A stretch of DNA of 14,293 nt from an archaeon. Lineage in GTDB: Archaea; Asgardarchaeota; Heimdallarchaeia; Hodarchaeales; S146-22. Made by a program: the position numbers and the translations under genes. Below are positions 8,402-14,293 of this stretch, piece by piece. The stretch is from assembly GCA_024276395.1 (NCBI GenBank), contig JAJRXH010000716.1:1-14293 (forward strand). The letters are read 5' to 3'. The stretch's first letter is position 1. Every line of letters starts with the position of its first letter. Below the pieces are notes generated by a model, which saw only the letters and a program-made list of their open reading frames with translations, was not told the DNA's origin and did not search any database.

Positions 8402-10654
8402 ATGAAAAATGATGAAAAAAAAGTAAATTTCAAGTTATTTGGAACGATTTCCCGCCATAAGATAAAAATGATGACCATGGTCATCATAAGCGTGATTTTG
8501 GTGGGCATGATTGGTATAGGATCTTTAATATCAATGAATGACACGTTTCATCTTTTCTGGAAAGGGAATGAAGGACCAAATGGAGGAAAAGGAGAAAATA
8601 CAAATGATGCTACTTGGATACCTAGTTTTGATGCCAGAATTTTCATGCAAATGGGAACATTCCCATGGTATCGTGGGGGTAACAATGAAGAAGGAAACTT
8701 GGGAGTCTACATAGAACAAGCGAGTGGGACAGAATCACTTGGGACACTAGCAAGCACCATTGTCGAGGCATCTACCAGTGTCACTAGCAAAATGAATGAG
8801 ACAGAAGTGCTCAGTTTAGCAAAAAGTTATCCACGTGTTGCCCAATTTCTTGAGTCAAATCCTGAATATCAAGAATATGCATTCTTTGATGGTGAATTTT
8901 GGCATGTTGATTTTTACATGATTGAAAATTGGGATGATTGGGCATACATAATGATAAAGGACGAAAGACGCGAGATCATCCAAGTATACGTGGTACAAGG
9001 AGAATCTGTTTATCTTGAGTGGCCCAATGCAGATCTTACGATAGAAAAGATCATTGATCTCATCAATGATGATGTGTTCACCAGTGATTTCATGCAAGCA
9101 TTCAATCGCACGATGATGGATGCGTGGATATGGTTTGATGGAGAGGATACGTGGTACGTGTACTTCCTGGGATGGCCAACACTCTGGATCGACGAAGCAA
9201 GGAACAACTCACCAGAATCAAATCCCACGACGACACCTAGCTTTAATAATGACCTAGAACCTGCTGTCCCTAGCAGCGAAAACGACATGAACTCGGCAAT
9301 TTGGTATTCTTACACTTACTGGTTGACGACACTAATCTCAGATGATGCTTCCAGAATCTCGGAGACATTTACAAACTATTACAACTACTCAGCCGTTCAA
9401 CATGTTCCCGAAGAAATGCTACCAGTTATTAATGACTTGAACATCACGAAATCGTTCATGGAAAGAAACAAAAACACGAGTCTCATTAACGAGGATCATT
9501 ATTTGAAAATACTGCACGCATCTGATGGTAGCATCTCCATTCAATGGTGGTTCGAATTCCAAGCATGGCCACCTTATTTCTATTATCCAGCATCAGAGGT
9601 TACCGGACTCCCTGCAAATCCAATTGCAGATAAAAAGCACGTGACTTCATCCAAAACAAGCAACATGCTAATTAATGCCCCCGAAAAAGAATTGATCTCA
9701 AGTTCTCTGGACGGAAAGAACAAAGAATCTTTTCTTCTTCAAGATGACTCTTCTTCTATGACTCTACCAGATGGAATCGTGAGCTTGTACTTCTGGAAAT
9801 TCGATTATCTCAAAGTAGCGTTAGCAGACGAGGATGCTAGCCTCGTGATGACAGAAGAAGCACGCCAGCCTTCACGCTCGATGGCAGAATTGTTGACTGA
9901 ATTAACAAACAATGACACGAGCATTCGGCAATTCATCGAGGAAATGGAAGAAACATCCGCATATCTTGCATTTGACCCCTTTATTGGCACCTGGTACCTA
10001 TCATTAAGCCCTACTTGGACTAGCATGGGTTATCTTTGGGCCATAATTAATGATACCAATCTCAATATCATTGAATTGGAAAGTCAGACCGTAAGTGAAG
10101 AGCTTCGACCGACGATGCGATTGAGCGAAGTCCGTGATTTGTTGGCCAACTTAAGTGTGTATCAACAATTTAACGACACGTATGCTCCCTATGGACACGT
10201 ATCTACCTGGATATATTATTACACAGATTATTACAATGAAGTCAACAATGGTACCATTGGAAACACGATCACTGAACCAGTAGATGAGGAAGGAAGTACA
10301 TTGAAACTTGCCAAGACGTGGACGATTTGGGTTTCTTCTGACGTGCTGATTGAGGCTTGGGTATTCATCACGATCAATGATTCATCCCAATCAGTCATCT
10401 CAACCATGAGGGAAGATCCAATACTCATACCAACCTTATATCCCGAGAATGTCCTAAACATCACGAAAAAGTTACCAGAAGTGATCAATTTCACATCTTC
10501 ATACCCAGCACACGAGGTATTTCTTTCATACTATCTGGGTGATTGGCAGATCTCTTATTATTACTTTCGACCAAGTGACTATACTTATGCGTATGTCTTC
10601 GTGACTCTTAACGATGCTACGGCAACTGTCACGGAAATTTACGTGTATCCCTAG
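8402..10654 (+). CDS. Membrane-anchored extracellular protein with about six divergent PepSY-like repeats
   Basis: This 750-residue protein is of unrecognised family. Residues 22-44 are one transmembrane segment after a basic cytoplasmic start; the rest is outside and carries many N-x-S/T sequons. The outer part reads as about six repeats: 132-198, 210-330, 334-488, 490-563, 571-668 and 678-750. Each has a helix-like stretch (E-V-x-x-L...P...F), a Trp/Tyr-rich strand (FWHVDFY, TWYVYF, TWYLSL, DWQISYYY), then a strand ending in an ExYV-like tail (EIIQVYV, VTEIYVYP). The helix-strand-strand layout recalls PepSY domains, which often act near secreted proteases, but I see no diagnostic match. Repeats two, three and five carry low-complexity inserts at the same internal position. 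There is no C-terminal anchor. The start is fixed by GAGGTGAT. It is transcribed separately from the downstream gene. Confidence 0.9.
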   Translation: MKNDEKKVNFKLFGTISRHKIKMMTMVIISVILVGMIGIGSLISMNDTFHLFWKGNEGPNGGKGENTNDATWIPSFDARIFMQMGTFPWYRGGNNEEGNLGVYIEQASGTESLGTLASTIVEASTSVTSKMNETEVLSLAKSYPRVAQFLESNPEYQEYAFFDGEFWHVDFYMIENWDDWAYIMIKDERREIIQVYVVQGESVYLEWPNADLTIEKIIDLINDDVFTSDFMQAFNRTMMDAWIWFDGEDTWYVYFLGWPTLWIDEARNNSPESNPTTTPSFNNDLEPAVPSSENDMNSAIWYSYTYWLTTLISDDASRISETFTNYYNYSAVQHVPEEMLPVINDLNITKSFMERNKNTSLINEDHYLKILHASDGSISIQWWFEFQAWPPYFYYPASEVTGLPANPIADKKHVTSSKTSNMLINAPEKELISSSLDGKNKESFLLQDDSSSMTLPDGIVSLYFWKFDYLKVALADEDASLVMTEEARQPSRSMAELLTELTNNDTSIRQFIEEMEETSAYLAFDPFIGTWYLSLSPTWTSMGYLWAIINDTNLNIIELESQTVSEELRPTMRLSEVRDLLANLSVYQQFNDTYAPYGHVSTWIYYYTDYYNEVNNGTIGNTITEPVDEEGSTLKLAKTWTIWVSSDVLIEAWVFITINDSSQSVISTMREDPILIPTLYPENVLNITKKLPEVINFTSSYPAHEVFLSYYLGDWQISYYYFRPSDYTYAYVFVTLNDATATVTEIYVYP

Positions 10655-10663
10655 GTCATTCAC

Positions 10664-10713
10664 ACTTCCCTTTTTTACCTTTACTTCACTTTTTATTTTC
10701 TATTTATTTTCTA
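10664..10713 (+). terminator. T-rich terminator after the 750-residue gene
   Basis: Beginning about ten bases after the TAG stop (10652-10654), a pyrimidine-rich stretch carries runs of six, five and four T. This is typical of archaeal termination and separates the gene from the next one. Confidence 0.65.
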
Positions 10714-10752
10714 ATATCTGTCAGTGTCAAAAATGTATCTAATGAATTCCAG

Positions 10753-10766
10753 CGGTAAATTTGCCG
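10753..10766. promoter_or_regulatory. Imperfect palindrome upstream of the regulator gene promoter
   Basis: CGGTAAATTTGCCG is symmetric except for one mismatched pair. It lies about 45 bases upstream of the TATA box at 10809, where archaeal regulators often bind. Confidence 0.35.
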
Positions 10767-10779
10767 TCCGACAGATCAA

Positions 10780-10802
10780 GTGGTCAGCTCTTCACGTGGT
10801 CA
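10780..10802. repeat. Two direct copies of GTGGTCA just upstream of the TATA box
   Basis: GTGGTCA occurs at 10780-10786 and 10796-10802, 16 bases apart start to start. The second copy ends six bases before the TATA box. The position fits a transcription-factor site acting on the regulator gene, possibly autoregulation. Confidence 0.4.
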
Positions 10803-10808
10803 CATTCC

Positions 10809-10816
10809 TTATATAA
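10809..10816 (+). promoter_or_regulatory. TATA box of the membrane regulator gene
   Basis: TTATATAA is a near-ideal archaeal TATA box. Start of transcription about 26 bases downstream, near 10838-10842, leaves a short leader that includes the GGAGG site and then the GTG at 10864. No good BRE is seen. Confidence 0.65.
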
Positions 10817-10846
10817 TCTCGATTCCCTACCTCATCATGAATTAGG

Positions 10847-10853
10847 AAGGAGG
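10847..10853 (+). promoter_or_regulatory. Shine-Dalgarno AAGGAGG for the GTG start at 10864
   Basis: AAGGAGG ends ten bases before GTG at 10864. No ATG lies in frame nearby, so this site supports the GTG start. Confidence 0.7.
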
Positions 10854-10863
10854 AACAGCATTA

Positions 10864-12441
10864 GTGTCTCACGCATCACCACAACCCATCATCTCCAATA
10901 CCATCTTCTTGCTTGTCTCCATTCTACTTCCATCTCTAATGTTCTCCAGTGTTAACATCCAAATGACCTCACTGTCTCCGGAATTCAGTAGGACTCTCAG
11001 AACTAAAACATCAATGACGAATGTAAATGAAACATCATCGGCCTATCAACTGAAAGAGGTGGATCAGACATCATTCAAGACACCTTGGAAAGCACATCTA
11101 AATGAAAACATACAATCTCTCCCAGCAGCACCCATGGCAGAAACATTCACGCCTGAAACCAACGTGACCGTATCTGTCTTCCCGTCGTATTACCACGTGG
11201 CAATGGTCATCAAGTATGTTGGGGGCACCATCCCATTACTTCAGGATTCAATATCCTTTCCTAGAAATTTCAGCATATTAACAATTAAAGATTCAAAAGA
11301 CGACATCAAGGTGACTTTTTCCATCTCAGAATTAAACAACTCTAGTCTGTTATCTTTATCCTTTAATCGGAGTTTATTCCCTTCAGAAATCTTTTATATC
11401 GGAATATCTGGAACGGTTCCCTTGCAACGAGAAGTTGGTCCAGTGAGAATTCCCTTATGGTGGGAATTTCAGCGCGAGATTCCCTTTCAATACGTGAAGG
11501 TCAGATTATTTCCCGACATCATTTTCTTCAACGCATCTTCCAATCCAGATAACTTGCAAGTAGATTCCGAAGGTTTTCTGGTTTTGACGTGGTCATTTTC
11601 TCTCACGGTGAACTTCAACACTACTTTGTCTGTCTATAACACAAAACAAGCAATAAATGAATTATTAATCTTGCCAAGACGAATCAACGCCATACTCACC
11701 GATATAACTCAGCATATTACTCTAACTTTCACTAACGTCGCCCTAAATGCTGTCAACATCAAGTTACAACTTCCTCAATGGCTTCAAGCCAGTGGACGTT
11801 CTTTCATTCTCAAAGCGCATGCCAAAAAAACTATCTTACTTAGTTTATCAAAAATGGAAGCAAGACTCTTTTCAGGAGTCATTCTTGTTTCCACAAATCG
11901 TTCAACAGAAATGTTATCCGTCAATGTCACCATTACTGGAATGATGAATGATCAAAACAATTTTGGGAACCCCCATCTAACTGTAATAGGACTCATAGCA
12001 ACAGTCTTCTCATTGATCGGGATGATCGGAGTACTGATCATTAGGCAACTCCCAGACAACCATTTCATCAAGAAAAAGGCCAAGCACTTGCTAAAAAAGA
12101 TGCGTGGGGGGGAATCAAGAAAAATCGCAGAATATCCCACGATCGAATGGGCCATGAAAGATGCTACCATGGACAGTGAGTTTCGTGAGCTCTTTCACGA
12201 GATTGTCAAGTTCATACCAAAAAAAGAGCAAGATTTCTTACATCATGTTCTTCTGAATCCAGGATGCACGCAGCAGGAAGTCGCCATGGCCCTTAACATC
12301 TCCAAGTCAACGGCATCAAGAATGGCTAAACGCTTACAATCGAAAAAATATCTCATCATCTCAAAAAATGGGATGTCACATTCCTTGCACATTAACAAGA
12401 TGGCCTTCTTGAAAGTAAAACAGGAGAAGATAGACGATTGA
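10864..12441 (+). CDS. Single-pass membrane protein with extracellular beta domains and a cytoplasmic winged-helix DNA-binding domain
   Basis: The protein has 525 residues and a GTG start behind AAGGAGG. Residues 10-30 are a signal peptide or first membrane segment. Residues ~95-265 are beta-rich with sequons. Residues 276-358 resemble an Ig-like NEW3-type domain and end in NVTITG. Residues 371-393 are a transmembrane helix followed by a basic stop-transfer stretch (KKKAKHLLKK). The cytoplasmic tail holds a winged helix-turn-helix at ~453-513: TQQEVAMALNIS, recognition helix SKSTASRMAKRLQSKKYL, then a wing. This is MarR/IclR-like in style. The likely role is a one-component regulator that senses outside and binds DNA inside, with the sensor N-terminal, opposite to ToxR. 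It has its own TATA box and upstream repeats and may regulate itself. The ligand and targets are unknown; the nearby surface genes are candidates. Confidence 0.9.
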   Translation: MSHASPQPIISNTIFLLVSILLPSLMFSSVNIQMTSLSPEFSRTLRTKTSMTNVNETSSAYQLKEVDQTSFKTPWKAHLNENIQSLPAAPMAETFTPETNVTVSVFPSYYHVAMVIKYVGGTIPLLQDSISFPRNFSILTIKDSKDDIKVTFSISELNNSSLLSLSFNRSLFPSEIFYIGISGTVPLQREVGPVRIPLWWEFQREIPFQYVKVRLFPDIIFFNASSNPDNLQVDSEGFLVLTWSFSLTVNFNTTLSVYNTKQAINELLILPRRINAILTDITQHITLTFTNVALNAVNIKLQLPQWLQASGRSFILKAHAKKTILLSLSKMEARLFSGVILVSTNRSTEMLSVNVTITGMMNDQNNFGNPHLTVIGLIATVFSLIGMIGVLIIRQLPDNHFIKKKAKHLLKKMRGGESRKIAEYPTIEWAMKDATMDSEFRELFHEIVKFIPKKEQDFLHHVLLNPGCTQQEVAMALNISKSTASRMAKRLQSKKYLIISKNGMSHSLHINKMAFLKVKQEKIDD

Positions 12442-12452
12442 AAACATCCAAC

Positions 12453-12468
12453 CTTCTTTCTATCTTTT
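12453..12468 (+). terminator. T-rich terminator of the regulator gene
   Basis: A pyrimidine tract (CTTCTTTCTATCTTTT) begins about 12 bases after the TGA stop at 12439-12441. It is weaker than the other terminators in the window. Confidence 0.4.
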
Positions 12469-12542
12469 ACCAACATGCTTTCTTTATAGGCAGCATCTCT
12501 TGAATGTCAAGACTGGTTAGTGTCGGACAAGCTTGATTCACG

Positions 12543-12564
12543 GAAGAAAAGAAAAGAAAAAATT
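12543..12564 (-). terminator. T-rich terminator of the chemoreceptor remnant
   Basis: On the minus strand a TTTTTTCTTTTCTTTTC tract lies about 35 bases after the TGA at 12600-12602. This suggests the 3' end of the old receptor gene is intact. Confidence 0.5.
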
Positions 12565-12599
12565 AAGGATGCTCCATACACTCGTGACGGCATCAAACT

Positions 12600-13205
12600 T
12601 CAAGATTCTGCCGATGGAAGGGAATGAATCACAACAGCACGCTTTCTCAAGGATTCTGTCACCTTAACAAGTTCTTCCAACTCTTCTTGAAGTTTCATAA
12701 TAATCGCTGTTTCTTCTTCAACAGACGCTGCTGTCTCTTCAAATCGCGAGGAAAACTCCTTGATGACCTCAGTACTTGACTCCATTCGTTTCGTAACTTC
12801 ATCAATACCCTCATAAATGGTAACTTGAAATGTTTCTAGTGATTCTTGAAGTTCTTGATTGAGAGTGGCAACCCTTTTAGCAATATCGTGAACCATCTCT
12901 GCAATCACGGTAAATGATCCATGTTGTCCACTGCTACGTGGAATACCTCCTCGTGCAGCTTCTATGTGAGCGTTCAAAGACAAGATATGTAGGGTAAGCA
13001 GCAATTACCTAATCTGTCGTGAAAAAGAAAGCACCTCCTGCCGATAATCACGAAGATTTTCTTGAATTTGCGAGAAAGAAAGACTTATGTGACTCACGGT
13101 ATCGAATATGGTTGTTGTTGATTCAGATAAAGAAGAAACTGTTTCATTGATGCTTCTAGCAATGTGAAGGAGGTCTTCAAAAGAACTTGAATATTCAGCA
13201 ATCAT
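12600..13205 (-). pseudogene. Signalling domain of a methyl-accepting chemotaxis protein, broken by an in-frame TAA and lacking its sensor half
   Basis: Residues read from 13205 leftwards give 66 codons, a TAA at 13005-13007, then 133 codons in the same frame before TGA. The sequence after TAA is the hairpin tip of a chemoreceptor: LSLNAHIEAARGG, then SFTVIAEMVHDIAKR, matching the family pattern LNAAIEAARAGE..GFAVVAxEVRxLA. Both flanks are long heptad coiled coils, as in the four-helix signalling bundle that contacts CheA and CheW. The usual QTN before the tip reads TLH, and about five extra residues follow ARGG. No membrane or HAMP part precedes it on this strand. Heptads continue upstream of the first ATG to about 13223, beneath the start of the plus-strand frame, and a stop appears near 13270. 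A restart at TTG 13004 would give only half a bundle, so this is read as a pseudogene. Confidence 0.82.
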
Positions 13206-13244
13206 GTGCGACAGGCCCTTGACAGAACGAAGGGTTTCATAGGG

Positions 13245-14105
13245 ATGCTTATTACCAGTCGGTTGGGGCTTGTATCAATTGAAGATGCGCGAAAGGGAGC
13301 AGATCTTCTTCTCATTCTTGGTCTTTTAGTTAATGTGATTGAATATAGTTACCGTGAATATTACTTGCAAAAGATGCAACGTGCCGTTCGTGGAATCGAA
13401 ACAGATCCTACAAACTGGGAATTTTATGCACGACAGTTTATGCACAATAAGAAACTTTCTCTTTGGATTTGGTTTCCATGGGCGGCAGTGCTCACGACCA
13501 TCCTCATCATAGCAGTCATCATTCTCGGAGATCTGCGTTATGACTTGGCTAATACCATTCGGGTCATCATTGGCGGTAATGCATTCACGTTATTTTTCTA
13601 CGTGCCTTCATTTTTCATCATAGATAAAATGATTGATCGATGGTACGGTTCGGAGATCTTTAGGCGATACCTCGATCTTCCTCCAGAGAAGCGAAATACG
13701 GAATCCTTACTGATGTCGTTATCAATAAGAGAGAAATATTTCCTTCCATTCATGATCGGAAGTCTAAGCTTAGTTGTACTATTGATCTCCTCATTGACAA
13801 GGACGATTCTGATAGATCAATTAGTGTTAATCATTTTTCTCGTGTTATTCTACTGGCTGTCAATGTACTTGTATCATCGTGGCACTTATCCGACAATCAT
13901 CGATGTTATTCAGCAGACTCGCTCCATGGTCTTTAATGAAACAACAGCATCCAACTCATTTGTTGAAACGGATTCATTGGGCGAGATTGGACGACTCGTG
14001 CAGTTTCAGTCGTACCTAACACAAAAAATCATCGTTTCTTCACATGACAACTGGTATCGTGATACTCACGATCACGATGATCCTCACATCCCACGGAGGA
14101 CTTAG
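13245..14105 (+). CDS. Membrane plus HAMP half of a receptor, without an output domain
   Basis: The protein has 286 residues from the ATG at 13245; a GTG at 13206 would add 13 residues but has no ribosome binding site. Four hydrophobic segments are seen at about 72-95, 106-127, 166-187 and 190-210. Residues 215-264 look like a HAMP linker: a Pro near its start, an amphipathic helix, then DSLGEIGRLVQFQSYL, matching the DExGxL...F...L pattern. HAMP domains normally pass signals to a kinase, cyclase or chemoreceptor bundle, but here the frame ends 22 residues later in a His/Asp-rich tail (HDHDDPHIPRR) with no output domain. The missing part is the type of bundle encoded head to head on the opposite strand. 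It is probably the displaced N-terminal half of that receptor, hence likely a fragment. Whether it is expressed is unknown. Confidence 0.7.
   Translation: MLITSRLGLVSIEDARKGADLLLILGLLVNVIEYSYREYYLQKMQRAVRGIETDPTNWEFYARQFMHNKKLSLWIWFPWAAVLTTILIIAVIILGDLRYDLANTIRVIIGGNAFTLFFYVPSFFIIDKMIDRWYGSEIFRRYLDLPPEKRNTESLLMSLSIREKYFLPFMIGSLSLVVLLISSLTRTILIDQLVLIIFLVLFYWLSMYLYHRGTYPTIIDVIQQTRSMVFNETTASNSFVETDSLGEIGRLVQFQSYLTQKIIVSSHDNWYRDTHDHDDPHIPRRT
14056..14078. repeat. Perfect 8-bp hairpin inside the 3' end of the receptor fragment
   Basis: ATCGTGAT and ATCACGAT flank a 7-base loop. A competing smaller stem, CGTGA with TCACG around TAC, overlaps it. It sits where the receptor reading frame stops resembling a HAMP or coiled coil, so it may mark or have promoted the break. 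Confidence 0.5.
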
Positions 14106-14136
14106 CTTCACTTTCCATTCTCCCATAATTTTCAAT

Positions 14137-14228
14137 GAGAGTTATTCACTTGTCCTCGAAGATTTTAAAGGAACAGGTTGTCATTTAAAAACTCTTTTTT
14201 AAAAGAAAGGGATAACTGAATAACTCTC
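14137..14228. repeat. 92-bp element with 12-bp inverted arms and an internal A/T hairpin
   Basis: GAGAGTTATTCA (14137-14148) and TGAATAACTCTC (14217-14228) are perfect inverted arms. Inside, TTTAAAAA (14184-14191) and TTTTTAAA (14196-14203) form a second perfect stem around CTCT. This may be a paired operator, a bidirectional terminator or a MITE-like mobile remnant. No target-site duplication is evident. Confidence 0.55.
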
Positions 14229-14247
14229 GCGATCCACAAAAGATCTC

Positions 14248-14259
14248 TGAATAACTTTC
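14248..14259. repeat. Third copy of the arm sequence, TGAATAACTTTC
   Basis: It differs by one base from the arm at 14217-14228 and lies 31 bases downstream in direct orientation, close to three helical turns. Spacing of this kind suits a regulator binding one face of the DNA upstream of a gene beyond the window. Confidence 0.45.
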
Positions 14260-14293
14260 ATCGCTCTATTTCTTCTCAGCCGAAAATGAAAAA

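Larger units (their letters stand above)
14106..14293. other. Non-coding right edge of the window
   Basis: No gene is seen. The stretch is AT-rich and contains the inverted-repeat element at 14137-14228 and a further arm copy at 14248-14259. Confidence 0.5.

Noticed and set aside
13202..14056. Short inverted repeats that might flank an invertible segment: TCATGTG/CACATGA (13202-13208, 14041-14047) and TACCAGT/ACTGGTA (13253-13259, 14050-14056)
   Set aside because: Seven-base matches between two ~100-base regions are expected by chance, the two pairs are in incompatible order, and recombination at CACATGA would join the halves out of frame. They do not support an active switch.

Overview
The window looks archaeal. 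Genes carry strong GGAGG or GAGGTGAT ribosome binding sites. One start is preceded by a good TATA box (TTATATAA) at the right distance. Genes end in T-rich tracts. The secreted proteins are full of N-x-S/T sequons, and one ends in a Thr-rich stalk followed by a PGF-type sorting and membrane tail. Base composition is about 40% GC by eye, except for a GC-rich block (about 62%) at the left edge. The lineage cannot be fixed from the sequence. Giant Ig-repeat S8 proteases and membrane-anchored winged-helix proteins fit an Asgard or similar environmental archaeon, but that is inference.

Layout. (1) Bases 1-4032, minus strand: the first 1344 residues of a very large secreted subtilisin-like (S8) protease whose C-terminus lies beyond the left edge. 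(2) 4033-4535: a non-coding gap with a T-rich terminator for the upstream gene and a possible TATA element. (3) 4536-7340, minus strand: a 934-residue surface protein with seven tandem ~110-residue repeats, each opening with a DxDxDGxND-type calcium-loop motif, then a Thr-rich stalk and PGF/transmembrane tail. (4) 7341-8401: about 1 kb without a convincing gene, holding an 18-bp operator-like inverted repeat upstream of the surface gene. (5) 8402-10654, plus strand: a 750-residue membrane-anchored extracellular protein built from about six divergent repeats of PepSY-like style. (6) 10655-10863: terminator, operator-like repeats, TATA box and ribosome binding site. (7) 10864-12441, plus strand: a single-pass membrane protein with a large extracellular beta-rich part and a cytoplasmic winged helix-turn-helix, which looks like an outside-to-DNA one-component regulator. 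(8) 12600-14105: a broken methyl-accepting chemotaxis receptor. Its signalling half lies on the minus strand with an in-frame TAA, and its membrane plus HAMP half lies head to head on the plus strand, exactly the arrangement left by an in-place inversion. (9) 14106-14293: non-coding DNA with a 92-bp inverted-repeat element and a third copy of its arm.

Taken together this is an envelope region: a secreted protease, a calcium-loop repeat surface protein, a repeat-built membrane-anchored protein, and a membrane-tethered transcription factor that could report on the cell surface. The functional links between them are inference from proximity. The strongest findings are the scrambled chemoreceptor, the membrane-spanning winged-helix regulator with repeats around its promoter, the beta domain inserted inside the protease catalytic domain, and the abrupt GC shift within the protease reading frame.
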